Shown: one piece after another, positions 9,323-18,550 of the stretch
Numbering within the stretch: position 1 is the first letter of the stretch
Layout: every line of letters starts with the position of its first letter
NCBI RefSeq assembly: GCF_003345525.1
Contig: NZ_QQNH01000003.1
Span: 141,992 to 205,991 of the forward strand
From: Pelagibacterium lacus
GTDB lineage: Bacteria > Pseudomonadota > Alphaproteobacteria > Rhizobiales > Devosiaceae
Length of the DNA: 64,000 nt
Reading direction: 5' to 3'
Notes under the pieces: model-generated
Told to the model about the DNA's origin: nothing
The model's database searches: none
Seen by the model: the letters and a program-made list of their open reading frames with translations, nothing else
Program-made: the position numbers and the translations under genes

Positions 9323-11381
9323 AAAGCTCGATGCTGCCCCGCGTTTCGACCATCACGCCGGGCGGGCCGATAGTCTCGGCACCGAATATGACGGCGAGGG
9401 CACCAATTTCGCGCTGTTTTCGGACCACGCCACGCGGGTGGAGCTGTGCCTCTTCGACCCCGAAGGCAAGACCGAGATTCACCGCCTCGACCTGCCGGCC
9501 ATGGAGGGCGGCATCTGGTTCGGCTATCTCCCCGGCATCGGACCCGGCCAGGTCTATGGCTATCGCGTGCACGGCCCCTACGCCCCCGAGGAGGGCCACA
9601 GGTTCAACCCCAACAAGCTGCTGCTCGATCCCTATGCCCGCGAGATCAAGGGCGAGATCGTGTGGGACGACGCGCTGCACGGCTATCGCATCGGCGAGGA
9701 CGACCTCTCCTTCGACGAACGCGATAGCGCGCCCTTCATGCCCAAGGCCGTGGTCGCCGATACCCATTTCGACTGGGACACAGACGATGTGCTCCGCAAC
9801 CGCTGGCAGGATACGGTGCTTTACGAGGCCCATGTGCGCGGGCTGACCATGCAGCACCCCGGAGTGCCGGAAAAGCTGCGCGGCACCTTTGCCGGGCTGG
9901 GGACCGAGCCGATCGTCTCTCACCTCAAATCTATCGGGGTCTCCGCCATCGAACTGCTGCCGGTGCATGCCTTCGCCAATGACCGCTATCTGGTCGACAA
10001 GGGATTGTCGAACTATTGGGGCTATTCCACCCTGGCCTTCTTCGCGCCGCACGCGCCCTATCTCCACACCGGGCAGATCCGCGAGGTCAAGCACGCCGTG
10101 CGCCAGTTCCACGCGGCGGGGATCGAGGTCATCCTCGACGTGGTGTTCAACCACACCGCCGAGGGCAACGAACAGGGTCCGACCCTGTCGTTCCGGGGCA
10201 TCGACAATGCCAGCTACTACCTGCTTTCGCCGGAAAACCCCCGCCACAGCTTCGATACCACCGGCACCGGCAACACGCTCAACGTCGCCCATCCCATGGT
10301 GTTGCGCATGGTGCTCGACAGCCTGCGCTACTGGGTGCAGGCCATGCATGTGGACGGCTTCCGCTTCGACCTCGCCTCGACGCTGGGGCGCGAATCGGAA
10401 GGCTTCGAGCGCGACGGCTCCTTCTTCAACGCCCTGCGGCAGGACCCGGTGCTGGCCGGGGTCAAGCTCATCGCCGAACCCTGGGACGTGGGCGATGGCG
10501 GCTATCAGGTGGGCGGCTACCGCTGGCCGTTCCGGGAGTGGAACGACAAGTTCCGCGACGACACCCGTGCCTTCTGGCGCAAGGACCCGGGCATCCTGCC
10601 GGCCCTCTCCGAGCGGCTGGCCGGCTCGCCCGTCCAGTTCAACCACAGCCACCGCCCGGGGACCTCGAGCGTCAATTTCGTCGCCGCCCATGACGGGTTC
10701 ACCCTATGGGACACGCTGAGCTACAACGACAAGCACAACGAGGCCAATGGCGAGGATAATCAGGACGGCCACGACAACAACCTCTCCGACAATATGGGGG
10801 CGGAGGGGGAGACCGATGACGAGGGGATCGTCGCGGCCCGCATCCGCCGCGCCCGCGCCATGCTGGCGACGACGCTGCTGAGCCAGGGCGTGCCGATGAT
10901 CCTGGCCGGCGACGAGTTCGGCAATTCCCAGGGCGGCAACAACAATGCCTATTGCCAGGACAACGAGATTTCCTGGCTCGACTGGGCGCGGGCGCGCCCC
11001 GAACTGCAGCAGGCCATGGCGGCCTTGGCCGCCTTCCGTGCCGAGACGCAGATGTCCAAGGCGCGCTTCACCGTGGCCGAAACCGACGAACCCGACATCC
11101 AGCCCACCGCGCAATGGCTGCATCCGCGCGGCGGCGCCATGGGCGAGGAGGATTGGCAGGATGCCCAATTGCGCTCCATGGGCCTTTATCTGTGCGCAGG
11201 CCAGGGGCGGGACGTGCTGATCCTCGTCAATGCGGGCGACGACGCCGAATTCGCCCTGCCGGAGGGCGAATGGATCCTGCGGATCGACACGGCGCGCGAT
11301 GCGGTGGGCTGCGAGGAGCCCGTCTCAGGCACCATCCCCATCTCCTGGCAGTCGGTCCTGGCGCTGGTCCCGCCGCAATAA
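9315..11381 (+). CDS. glgX: Glycogen debranching enzyme GlgX
   Basis: An isoamylase-type GH13 enzyme that cleaves alpha-1,6 branch points of phosphorylase-trimmed glycogen. The 688-residue protein has an N-terminal CBM48 domain (about 15-110) followed by the catalytic barrel. The GH13 residues are all present: nucleophile Asp352 in GFRFDLAS, acid Glu388 in LIAEPWDVG and Asp460 in FVAAHDGF. The gene starts inside the end of glgC (8-base overlap), so translation is probably coupled. A short beta domain closes the protein (about 600-688). Confidence 0.95.
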   Translation: MHKKLDAAPRFDHHAGRADSLGTEYDGEGTNFALFSDHATRVELCLFDPEGKTEIHRLDLPAMEGGIWFGYLPGIGPGQVYGYRVHGPYAPEEGHRFNPNKLLLDPYAREIKGEIVWDDALHGYRIGEDDLSFDERDSAPFMPKAVVADTHFDWDTDDVLRNRWQDTVLYEAHVRGLTMQHPGVPEKLRGTFAGLGTEPIVSHLKSIGVSAIELLPVHAFANDRYLVDKGLSNYWGYSTLAFFAPHAPYLHTGQIREVKHAVRQFHAAGIEVILDVVFNHTAEGNEQGPTLSFRGIDNASYYLLSPENPRHSFDTTGTGNTLNVAHPMVLRMVLDSLRYWVQAMHVDGFRFDLASTLGRESEGFERDGSFFNALRQDPVLAGVKLIAEPWDVGDGGYQVGGYRWPFREWNDKFRDDTRAFWRKDPGILPALSERLAGSPVQFNHSHRPGTSSVNFVAAHDGFTLWDTLSYNDKHNEANGEDNQDGHDNNLSDNMGAEGETDDEGIVAARIRRARAMLATTLLSQGVPMILAGDEFGNSQGGNNNAYCQDNEISWLDWARARPELQQAMAALAAFRAETQMSKARFTVAETDEPDIQPTAQWLHPRGGAMGEEDWQDAQLRSMGLYLCAGQGRDVLILVNAGDDAEFALPEGEWILRIDTARDAVGCEEPVSGTIPISWQSVLALVPPQ

Positions 11382-11471
11382 TGGCCGGGGAAGGGCCCTC
11401 AAGCCCTTGGACAGCGGCGCCCCGAACCGGGTAGGCTAAGGCTTTCCGCCTTGGCATGGGAGACTTAACCA

Positions 11472-12347
11472 ATGAACAGGGAACTCAGCCTCTCCGGCCC
11501 GCTGGTCGATACGTCCTGGCTCGACAGCCGGTTGGCTCATCCCGATCTGGTCATCCTCGACGCCAGCTGGTATCTCCCCGATGCCGGGCGCGACGGCGCC
11601 GCCGAATTCGAGATCGAGCGCATCGCCGGCGCGCGCTTCTTCGATTTCAATACGCGCTTCGCCGATCCCGATACCGACCTGCCGCATATGCTGCCCTCGG
11701 CCGCGCGGTTCGAGACCGAGGCGCGCAAGCTCGGCATCAGCCAAACGAGCGTCATCGTCTGCTATGATGGCGCGGGGATTTTTTCCGCCCCGCGCGCCTG
11801 GTGGATGTTCAAGGCCATGGGCCATGACGCGGTGGCGGTGCTCGATGGCGGCTTTCCGGCCTGGAAGCGCCGGGGCGGAGCACTCGAATCCGGCAAGCCC
11901 GCCACCCCGCAACCGGGCGATTTCATCGCCCGGCCCGATCCGGCCCGCATCGCCGGCCTCGAAAGGGTGGACAAAACCCTGCGCTCCGGCGGGGCGAATA
12001 TCCTCGATGCGCGCGGCGCCGCCCGCTTTGCCGGCACGGTCCCCGAGCCGCGCCCCGGCCTGCGCGCCGGCCATATGCCGGGCGCGGCCAATCTCCCCTA
12101 TACCGAACTGCTCGCCGAGGGGCGTTTCAAGGACGCTGCGGACCTGCGCGACCTGCTCGGGAAGAAGGGCGTTACCGGCGACGAGCCGGTGATCACCACC
12201 TGTGGGTCCGGCGTCACCGCCTCGGTCCTCGCGCTGGGCATCGAGCAGGCCGGCCTGCCGCCCGCCGCGGTCTATGACGGGTCTTGGGCCGAATGGGGCG
12301 CACGGGACGACCTGCCGCTCGCCACCGGCAGCGACGGCAAGCCGTAA
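11472..12347 (+). CDS. sseA: 3-mercaptopyruvate sulfurtransferase
   Basis: Transfers the sulfane sulfur of 3-mercaptopyruvate to thiols or cyanide. The 291-residue protein has two rhodanese domains: an inactive N-terminal one (about 10-140) and a C-terminal one carrying the active loop CGSGVTAS (Cys244). The Gly-Ser-Gly form of the loop marks mercaptopyruvate sulfurtransferases rather than thiosulfate sulfurtransferases. The start at 11472 matches family N-termini. It is convergent with the F420-type oxidoreductase gene, only 17 bases apart. Confidence 0.93.
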   Translation: MNRELSLSGPLVDTSWLDSRLAHPDLVILDASWYLPDAGRDGAAEFEIERIAGARFFDFNTRFADPDTDLPHMLPSAARFETEARKLGISQTSVIVCYDGAGIFSAPRAWWMFKAMGHDAVAVLDGGFPAWKRRGGALESGKPATPQPGDFIARPDPARIAGLERVDKTLRSGGANILDARGAARFAGTVPEPRPGLRAGHMPGAANLPYTELLAEGRFKDAADLRDLLGKKGVTGDEPVITTCGSGVTASVLALGIEQAGLPPAAVYDGSWAEWGARDDLPLATGSDGKP

Positions 12348-12364
12348 AGCCCCGCAGGGCCGCC

Positions 12365-13369
12365 CTATTGTCCGGCCCGGGCCCTGAGGCGCGGCAGGAT
12401 GTGCTGGCTGTAGAGCGCCATGAAGCGGTCCTGGTCGGCACCGGGGGCATGAAACACCAGATGGTCGAAGCCCAGCTCGGCATAGTGCCAGATGCGCTCC
12501 ACATGCTCGTCGGGGTCCGAGGATACGATCCAGCGCTTGGCCACCCTCTCGATGGGCAGGGCGTCGGCCAGCTTTTCCATTTCCAGCGGGTCCTCGACGC
12601 TCATCTTTTCCTCCGGCGTCAGCGCCAGCGCGCCCCAGAACCGTGTGTCCTCGAGCGCCCGCCCGGGATCGGTGTCGAAGGAGACCTTGACCTCGATCAT
12701 CCGCTCGAAGGGCTTTTGCGGATCGGCCGCCTCGGCAAGCCCGGCTTCCAGATTGGGGATCAGGGTTTCGGTGTAAAGGGTCTCGGCCTTGCCCGAGGTG
12801 CAGATGAAGCCGTCGCCGGCCCGGCCGGCATATTTGGCCGTTTGCGGCCCGGCCGCTGCGACATAGATCGGCACCGGCTTTTCCGGCCGGTCATAGATGG
12901 TGGCCTGCTCGGTGCGATAATACTCGCCCTCGAAATCGACCCGCTCCCCGGCCCATAGCGTGCGCATCAGCGTTACCGCCTCGCGCAGGCGGGCGAAGCG
13001 CTCCTTGGGCGAGGGCCACTCCATGCCGGTCGCCGGCACCTCGTTGAGCGATTCCCCGGTGCCGATCCCCAGGATCACCCGGTCGGGATAGAGCTGGCCC
13101 AGCGTCGCAAAGGCCTGCGCCACGATGGAGGGATGATGGCGGAAGGTCGGGGTGAGAACGCTGGTCCCCATGGTGATGGTCGAGGTGCTGGCCCCCAGCG
13201 CCCCGAGCCAGGCGAGGGAAAAGGGCGCATGCCCGCCCGTATGCCGCCAGGGCTGGAAGTGATCGCTGATGAAGACGGAATCGAACCCGGCCTTTTCCGC
13301 CGCGATGCCGAAGCCGAGAAGCGCGGAGGGGCTGAACTGCTCGGCCGAAGCCTTGTATCCGAAACGCAT
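12365..13369 (-). CDS. F420-dependent glucose-6-phosphate dehydrogenase-like luciferase-family oxidoreductase
   Basis: The 334-residue protein is recognisably close to mycobacterial FGD1 along its whole length, not just to the luciferase-like superfamily. Residues known to matter in FGD1 have counterparts here: His37 in ISDHFQPW, Glu106 in [10 protein letters not shown], and the phosphate-binding Lys194 (TSGK), Lys255 (TPEEKMS) and Arg279 (AKRWIV). This predicts oxidation of glucose 6-phosphate with reduction of coenzyme F420, in the cytosol. F420 is uncommon in alphaproteobacteria, and no F420 biosynthesis gene (fbiA-D) is in the window. The gene stands alone, convergent with sseA and divergent from metY. 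Confidence 0.85.
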   Translation of the reverse strand: MRFGYKASAEQFSPSALLGFGIAAEKAGFDSVFISDHFQPWRHTGGHAPFSLAWLGALGASTSTITMGTSVLTPTFRHHPSIVAQAFATLGQLYPDRVILGIGTGESLNEVPATGMEWPSPKERFARLREAVTLMRTLWAGERVDFEGEYYRTEQATIYDRPEKPVPIYVAAAGPQTAKYAGRAGDGFICTSGKAETLYTETLIPNLEAGLAEAADPQKPFERMIEVKVSFDTDPGRALEDTRFWGALALTPEEKMSVEDPLEMEKLADALPIERVAKRWIVSSDPDEHVERIWHYAELGFDHLVFHAPGADQDRFMALYSQHILPRLRARAGQ

Positions 13370-13594
13370 GATGGGCCCTTTGTCGTTTTATCGCTGCCGG
13401 CCGGACTGCTGCCGGCCCGAGGTGATCCTGCCCTGTCGCGGCCGGCTCGGAAAGCCCCCTCTCGCCCATCGGCCAAAGGGAACGATAATGTGTGTGCAAA
13501 AGGGGTTTTTGAGAAAACCGTTCTCTTTTCCCGCTCCCCGCGGGCACGGCAAATGGACTAAGGTCCCGCCAAAATCGTCTTGGAGGACTTTTCG

Positions 13595-14866
13595 ATGAAG
13601 CTCGATACCATTGCCCTGCACCATGGCTATACGCCCGAAGCCACGACCCGGTCGGCGGCGGTGCCCATCTACCAGACCACGTCCTATACCTTCGACAACA
13701 CCCAGCATGGCGCGGACCTGTTCGACCTCAAGGTCGAAGGCAATATCTATACCCGCATTATGAACCCCACCAATGCGGTGCTGGAACAGCGCGTGGCGGC
13801 CATGGAGGGCGGCATCGGCGCTCTCGCCGTGGCCTCGGGCATGGCGGCGATCACCTATGCCATCCAGACCATTGCCGGTGTGGGCGACAATATCGTTTCG
13901 GTGAGCCAGCTCTATGGCGGCACCTATAATCTGTTCATGCATTCGCTGCCGCGCCAGGGCATCGAGGTGCGCATGGCCAAGGGCGACGATTTCGAGGCCT
14001 TCGACCGGCTGATCGACGCCAACACCAAGGCGGTGTTCTGCGAATCCATCGGCAACCCGGCCGGCAATATGGTCGATATCGAAAAGCTCGCCGAGATCGC
14101 CCATCGCCATGGGGTTCCGCTGATCGTCGACAACACCGTCGCCACGCCCTATCTGTGCCGCCCCTTCGATCTGGGCGCCGATATCGTCGTGCACGCGCTG
14201 ACCAAATATATCGGCGGGCACGGCAATTCTATCGGCGGCATCATCGTCGATTCCGGCAAGTTCGACTGGGTGGCCAACAAGGACCGCTTCCCCATCCTCA
14301 ATGAGCCCGATGCCTCCTATCACGGCGTGGTCTATACCGAGGCGCTGGGAGCCGCGGCCTATATCGGGCGCTGCCGCGTGGCACCGCTGCGCAATACCGG
14401 CGCGGCGCTCGCCCCGCAAAACGCCTTCCTCATCCTCATGGGGCTGGAGACCCTGGGCCTGCGCATCCAGCGCCATTGCGAAAACGCCCTGGCGCTGGCG
14501 CAATATCTCGAAAACCATCCCAAGGTGAACTGGGTCAATTATGCCGGGCTCGCCTCGAGCCCCTACAAGGCCATTTGCGACCGGCTCTACAAGGGCAAGG
14601 CCTCGGGCATCGTCAGCTTCGGGGTCAAGGGCGGCCGCGAGGCCGGGGGCCGGTTCATCGACAATCTCAAGATGATCTACCGGCTGGTCAATATCGGCGA
14701 CGCCAAGTCGCTGGCCTGCCATCCCGCCACCACCACCCATCGCCAGCTCAGCCCCCAGGAACTGGAGGAAGCCGGCGTCTCGGAAGACCTCGTCCGCATC
14801 TCGGTGGGCATCGAGGATATCGAGGACATCATCGCCGATGTCGAGCAGGCGCTCGCCGCGGTCTGA
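13595..14866 (+). CDS. metY: O-acetylhomoserine sulfhydrylase (aminocarboxypropyltransferase)
   Basis: A PLP enzyme that makes homocysteine from O-acetylhomoserine and sulfide. The 423-residue protein is full length for the Cys/Met metabolism PLP family. The Schiff-base lysine is Lys204 in HALTKYIGGHGN, and YTRIMNPTNAVLEQR and CHPATTTHRQL are characteristic of the MetY branch. The ATG at 13595 is preceded by a strong TTGGAGGA. I looked in the 225-base leader region for the alphaproteobacterial SAM-II riboswitch and could not match it. Confidence 0.93.
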   Translation: MKLDTIALHHGYTPEATTRSAAVPIYQTTSYTFDNTQHGADLFDLKVEGNIYTRIMNPTNAVLEQRVAAMEGGIGALAVASGMAAITYAIQTIAGVGDNIVSVSQLYGGTYNLFMHSLPRQGIEVRMAKGDDFEAFDRLIDANTKAVFCESIGNPAGNMVDIEKLAEIAHRHGVPLIVDNTVATPYLCRPFDLGADIVVHALTKYIGGHGNSIGGIIVDSGKFDWVANKDRFPILNEPDASYHGVVYTEALGAAAYIGRCRVAPLRNTGAALAPQNAFLILMGLETLGLRIQRHCENALALAQYLENHPKVNWVNYAGLASSPYKAICDRLYKGKASGIVSFGVKGGREAGGRFIDNLKMIYRLVNIGDAKSLACHPATTTHRQLSPQELEEAGVSEDLVRISVGIEDIEDIIADVEQALAAV

Positions 14867-14881
14867 TTGTAACCCCATGAG

Positions 14882-14904
14882 AAAGGCCCGCTTTGCGGGC
14901 CTTT
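14882..14904. terminator. Terminator after metY
   Basis: A perfect 10-bp stem (AAAGGCCCGC) with a 3-base loop begins 16 bases after the metY stop and is followed by CCTTCT. Its A/T-flanked symmetry suits both metY and the convergent nnrU, whose stop is at 14909. Confidence 0.85.
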
Positions 14905-14908
14905 CCTT

Positions 14909-15598
14909 CTAAAAGCCGGTGGAGGTTAGTGGATCGACGCCGAACAGGGCTGCATGGCCGCCATGGAGCAGCCAGGCGCTGAGCCCGGCGGCCAGAAGCG
15001 CGGCGATCACCATCGGCAGGTCGATCCGCAAACGCGTGCGCCCCTGCGCCATGGCGAGGAAGGGGATCACCGAACTGGTCGCGGCGAGAGCGTCCCAGCG
15101 CGCGCCCAGCTTGCGCCGGGCCCGCCGGTCCCCCAGCGCAAATCCCGCCGCCGCAAGCGCCGCCATGCTCCCGAACAGCAGCACCGACCGCAGATCGCCA
15201 TTGGGCGGAATGTGCGAAAGGGCCCAGAGCAGCGCCCCCCAGAACACCGGATGCCGCGTGATGCGGGCAATGCCGCTGCGCGTGTCCGTTGCGCCCGGCC
15301 GCAGGCTGAGCGAGAGTGGATTGGGCGAGATGAGGCCGGCCACCAGCAGGAACAGCGCCACCGGCATCAGCCCGATCGTCACCCAGGCCTGCCAGCCCGC
15401 CATCGGCCACAGGACCACCACCGGCGCCCAGAGCGTCGCGAGGATCAGCCAGATGAGGGTAAGGGTCGAAAGGACCGAATGGAGGGCGATATAGCCCGGT
15501 CGGCCCAGCCGCTCGATCATCCTGTCGCGCATGCCGGGGATCACCGGGATGAGATGGAGGATCAGGAACACCGCAAGCGCCAGGGCGAGATGCAACAT
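14909..15598 (-). CDS. NnrU family membrane protein
   Basis: A 229-residue polytopic membrane protein of the NnrU family, related to plant 15-cis-zeta-carotene isomerase. Six or so membrane segments are visible, and TRHPVFWGALLWALSHI (about 118-134) contains the conserved His-Pro signature; the N-terminus has the typical LILHLIPVIPGMRD. NnrU genes were first noticed among nitrite and nitric oxide reductase genes, but no such reductase is in this window. It is divergent from the nnrS homologue, which supports a shared nitrogen-oxide-related role. Confidence 0.85.
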   Translation of the reverse strand: MLHLALALAVFLILHLIPVIPGMRDRMIERLGRPGYIALHSVLSTLTLIWLILATLWAPVVVLWPMAGWQAWVTIGLMPVALFLLVAGLISPNPLSLSLRPGATDTRSGIARITRHPVFWGALLWALSHIPPNGDLRSVLLFGSMAALAAAGFALGDRRARRKLGARWDALAATSSVIPFLAMAQGRTRLRIDLPMVIAALLAAGLSAWLLHGGHAALFGVDPLTSTGF

Positions 15599-15771
15599 GG
15601 TCAGTCATTCTTCCATTGCCGGGCGGGCTTGCCGCTGAGCCTATGCGGGGCCCGGGGTTCGATCCAGAGCTAACGGGCGCTGCGACACGATGTCCATGCG
15701 CGCACCTTGCGCCCGATCGTGGAGAGGCACATCCTATAGGCCAGCAAGGGCACGATCGAACGAGTGGCGTG

Positions 15772-16986
15772 GTGAAACTCTTTTTCCAGCGCATGGCGAG
15801 CGGCGGCATCCCCCGCGGCGTGGCGCAAACGGGGCCGGCCATCCTCTCCTATGGCTTCCGGCCGTTCTTCCTCGCGGCCGGCCTATGGGCGATCGCCGCC
15901 ATGGCCCTCTGGATCGCCGCGCTGACCTATGGCCTCGCCATCGGCGGCAGCCTGGGCGCGGTCCATTGGCATGCCCATGAAATGGTGTTCGGCTATACCA
16001 GCGCCGTCCTGGCCGGCTTCATGCTGACCGCCATCCCCAACTGGACCGGCCGATTGCCGGTCTCCGGGCCGCCGCTTCTGGTCCTGGTGCTGATCTGGCT
16101 GGCCGGCCGCCTGGTCTTTCTCGTGCCCGATCTTCTGGGCGCCGGCGTTTCCCTCATCGTCGAGGCCGCCTTCCTGCCGGCCCTGGCCCTCATCGCCCTG
16201 CGCGAGATCGTCGCCGGCCGCAACTGGAAGAACCTCAAGATCCTCGGGGCCATCCTTGCCCTTGCCGGTGCCGATATCTGGTTTCATGTGCATTTGGCCG
16301 GGGGCGGGGTGCCGGCCGCGCCGCTGCGTCTCGCCATCGGCGCCTGGGTGGTGCTGATCATGCTGGTCGGCGGGCGCATCATCCCCAGCTTCACGCGCAA
16401 CTGGCTGGCGCGCCAGGGGAGCAAGAACCTGCCCGCAGCCTTCGGCCGTCTCGATCAGGCCGCCATCCTCATGGCCGCCATCGGCCTCCTCGCCTGGACG
16501 GTCTGGCCCGAGGGGCCCGTAACGGCCGTCCTCTGCGCCGCCGCGGCGCTGATCCATGCCGTGCGGCTGGTCCGCTGGCGTGGATATGCCTGCCTCGCCG
16601 AACCTATCGTCGCCGTGCTGCACGTCGCCTATCTGATGCTGGTGGCCGGCCTCGCCCTCGTCGCGGCCTCGGCCATGGGCTGGCTCGGCTATGAGGCGGC
16701 GATCCACCTCATGCTGATCGGCGCCATCGGCGGCATGACGCTGGCGGTCATGTCCCGCGCGGCGCTGGGGCACACCGGCCGTCCCATACGGGCCAGCCGC
16801 CTGACGGTCCTCGCCTATATCCTCGTCTTTGCCGCCGCCATCGCGCGGCCCCTGGTCGATCTCGCGCCGCAGCACCATATGACGATGCTCGCGGCGAGCG
16901 GCATCCTGTGGGTGCTGGCCTTTTCCGCCTTCACCTGGGTCTATGCCCCGGTCCTGCTCTCGCCCCGCGTGAGGGCTTCCAACTAG
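15772..16986 (+). CDS. nnrS: NnrS family membrane protein
   Basis: A 404-residue protein with about twelve hydrophobic segments. It shows the NnrS hallmarks SYGFRPFFLAAG near the N-terminus, HWHAHEMVFGYTSAVLAGF (about 62-80; the His residues are candidate haem or copper ligands) and GGMTLAVMSRAALGHTGRP. In other proteobacteria NnrS protects against nitrosative stress and is expressed with denitrification genes. The GTG at 15772 gives a natural N-terminus (VKLFFQRMASGG); the ATG at 15793 is an alternative, and neither has a clear ribosome binding site. Confidence 0.85.
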   Translation: MKLFFQRMASGGIPRGVAQTGPAILSYGFRPFFLAAGLWAIAAMALWIAALTYGLAIGGSLGAVHWHAHEMVFGYTSAVLAGFMLTAIPNWTGRLPVSGPPLLVLVLIWLAGRLVFLVPDLLGAGVSLIVEAAFLPALALIALREIVAGRNWKNLKILGAILALAGADIWFHVHLAGGGVPAAPLRLAIGAWVVLIMLVGGRIIPSFTRNWLARQGSKNLPAAFGRLDQAAILMAAIGLLAWTVWPEGPVTAVLCAAAALIHAVRLVRWRGYACLAEPIVAVLHVAYLMLVAGLALVAASAMGWLGYEAAIHLMLIGAIGGMTLAVMSRAALGHTGRPIRASRLTVLAYILVFAAAIARPLVDLAPQHHMTMLAASGILWVLAFSAFTWVYAPVLLSPRVRASN

Positions 16987-16998
16987 AAAAGCGTGTCC

Positions 16999-17394
16999 AT
17001 GCTGCGTCTCGTCTTCCTCATCCTCGGATTGCTCTGCGTGGGCATCGGCCTGGTCGGCATGGCGGTGCCCATCCTGCCGACCACGCCCTTCCTCCTGCTG
17101 GCGGCGCTGTGCTTTGCTCGCAGTTCGGCGCGGCTGCATGCCTGGCTGCTCGGCCACCGGACGTTCGGCCCGCTGATCCGCGATTGGCAGGCCGAGGGTG
17201 CCATCGGCCCGGGGGCCAAGACCATGGCGCTGGCCAGCATGGCGCTCGCCATCGCCATCACCGTGGCGCTGGCGCTGCCCCTGCATGTCCTGCTGATCCA
17301 GGCCCTGGTGCTGGCCAGCGCGGCGGCCTTCATCCTGTCCCGCCCGGCCCCCACCCGCCGGGACCGGGGCGCGGGCAATCCCGCCAACCCATAG
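16999..17394 (+). CDS. YbaN-type small membrane protein (DUF454)
   Basis: A 131-residue inner-membrane protein with the DUF454 signature GMAVPILPTTPFLLLAALCFARSS near the N-terminus, three to four membrane segments and a short basic tail. Its function is unknown; the family is widespread in proteobacteria. It starts 12 bases after nnrS and is probably co-transcribed with it. An in-frame GTG at 16993 is an alternative start. Confidence 0.8.
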   Translation: MLRLVFLILGLLCVGIGLVGMAVPILPTTPFLLLAALCFARSSARLHAWLLGHRTFGPLIRDWQAEGAIGPGAKTMALASMALAIAITVALALPLHVLLIQALVLASAAAFILSRPAPTRRDRGAGNPANP

Positions 17395-17404
17395 GAGCGC
17401 TGCG

Positions 17405-18103
17405 ATGCTGGCGGCGGGCTTCACGACGGCGACCACGCTACTTGTCGGGCGGGCCGTTCCGCTCGCCGGCAGCACGGAGGTGAGCGGCATCGACAAACGG
17501 CCGTCGGCCGGCCCGCTGCATCTGGGGCGCGAGGGCTTCGACGGCGACGAGCAGGGCGACCGCAAGGTGCATGGCGGGCCCGAAAAGGCCGTGCACCATT
17601 ATGCCGCCGATCATTATCCTTACTGGCGGAGCGAACTGGGCCTGCGCCCGGTGCTCGCCACCGCCGGAGCGTTCGGGGAGAACATCTCCGCTGACGGGCT
17701 GACCGAGGATATGGTCGCGGTGGGTGACGTGTTCCGCCTTGGCACGTCGCTGCTGCAGGTGTCGCAGGGACGACAGCCCTGCTGGAAGCTCAATCTGCGT
17801 TTCGGTCAGCCCGACATGGCGCGGCGGGTGCAACGGACCGGGCGCACGGGCTGGTATTACCGCGTGCTCGAACCCGGCACCGTTACGCCGTGCGACCGGT
17901 TGACCCTTGTCGACCGCGTGGCGCCGGACTGGACCCTCCACCGGCTCTGGCACGTCTTCTATGTCGACCGCCTCGACCGCGAGGCGCTGCGCGGCATGGC
18001 CGACCTTGCGGTCTTGTCCGAGGGGTGGCGGGCCCGCGCGGCGAAACGGCTGCACAGCGGCCGGGTGGAGGACTGGTCCGCGCGGCTCGACGGGCGCAAA
18101 TGA
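17405..18103 (+). CDS. MOSC domain protein, YiiM type
   Basis: A 232-residue protein with a MOSC beta-barrel (about 30-165) and a C-terminal three-helix domain as in E. coli YiiM. The candidate molybdenum-cofactor ligand is the Cys in QGRQPCWKLNLRFG. YiiM-like proteins reduce N-hydroxylated bases such as 6-hydroxylaminopurine. The other motifs, KVHGGPEKAVHHY and GAFGENIS, are intact. It starts 10 bases after the YbaN-like gene with a good AGGAG, so it probably belongs to the same transcript. Confidence 0.87.
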   Translation: MLAAGFTTATTLLVGRAVPLAGSTEVSGIDKRPSAGPLHLGREGFDGDEQGDRKVHGGPEKAVHHYAADHYPYWRSELGLRPVLATAGAFGENISADGLTEDMVAVGDVFRLGTSLLQVSQGRQPCWKLNLRFGQPDMARRVQRTGRTGWYYRVLEPGTVTPCDRLTLVDRVAPDWTLHRLWHVFYVDRLDREALRGMADLAVLSEGWRARAAKRLHSGRVEDWSARLDGRK

Positions 18104-18181
18104 TGGCGATGGGCCTTGCCCCATCGGGCCCGCGGGTGGATAACACAAAGAGATGTGAGGCGCGCGAAGGCGCGAACGCCA

Positions 18182-18550
18182 ATGACCGGGAATTCCCCAG
18201 CGATCAAGCGGGCCTATGAGCCGGCCGACAAGGAGGACGGCTACCGGGTGCTGGTCGACCGGCTCTGGCCGCGCGGGCTGCATAAGGACGATGCTGCGCT
18301 CGACGAATGGCTGAAGGACGTGGCCCCCAGCACCGAACTGCGCAAATGGTTCAACCACGATCCCGAACGTTTTCCCGAGTTCCGCCGCCGCTACCGAAAG
18401 GAACTGTCGGACAATCCGGATGTCGAGAAGCTGGCGGCGCTGGCCAAAAAGGGCAAGCTGACGCTGGTCTATTCCGCCCGCGACGAGACGCACAATCAGG
18501 CCCGGGTGCTCGCCGAATATCTGGCGGAGCGGCAGAGGAGCCATAAATGA
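18182..18550 (+). CDS. DUF488 family protein
   Basis: A 122-residue protein with the DUF488/YeaO signature YRVLVDRLWPRGL and DEWLKDVAPSTELRKWF. The family has no settled function. The ATG at 18182 is chosen because family similarity begins at IKRAYEP. It ends with an ATGA overlap into the following nitronate-monooxygenase-like gene, so the two are translationally coupled. Confidence 0.85.
   Translation: MTGNSPAIKRAYEPADKEDGYRVLVDRLWPRGLHKDDAALDEWLKDVAPSTELRKWFNHDPERFPEFRRRYRKELSDNPDVEKLAALAKKGKLTLVYSARDETHNQARVLAEYLAERQRSHK

Noticed and set aside
13489..13594. SAM-II riboswitch before metY
   Set aside because: Alphaproteobacterial metY/metA leaders often carry one, but I could not match the conserved pseudoknot segments; only a good ribosome binding site is clear.
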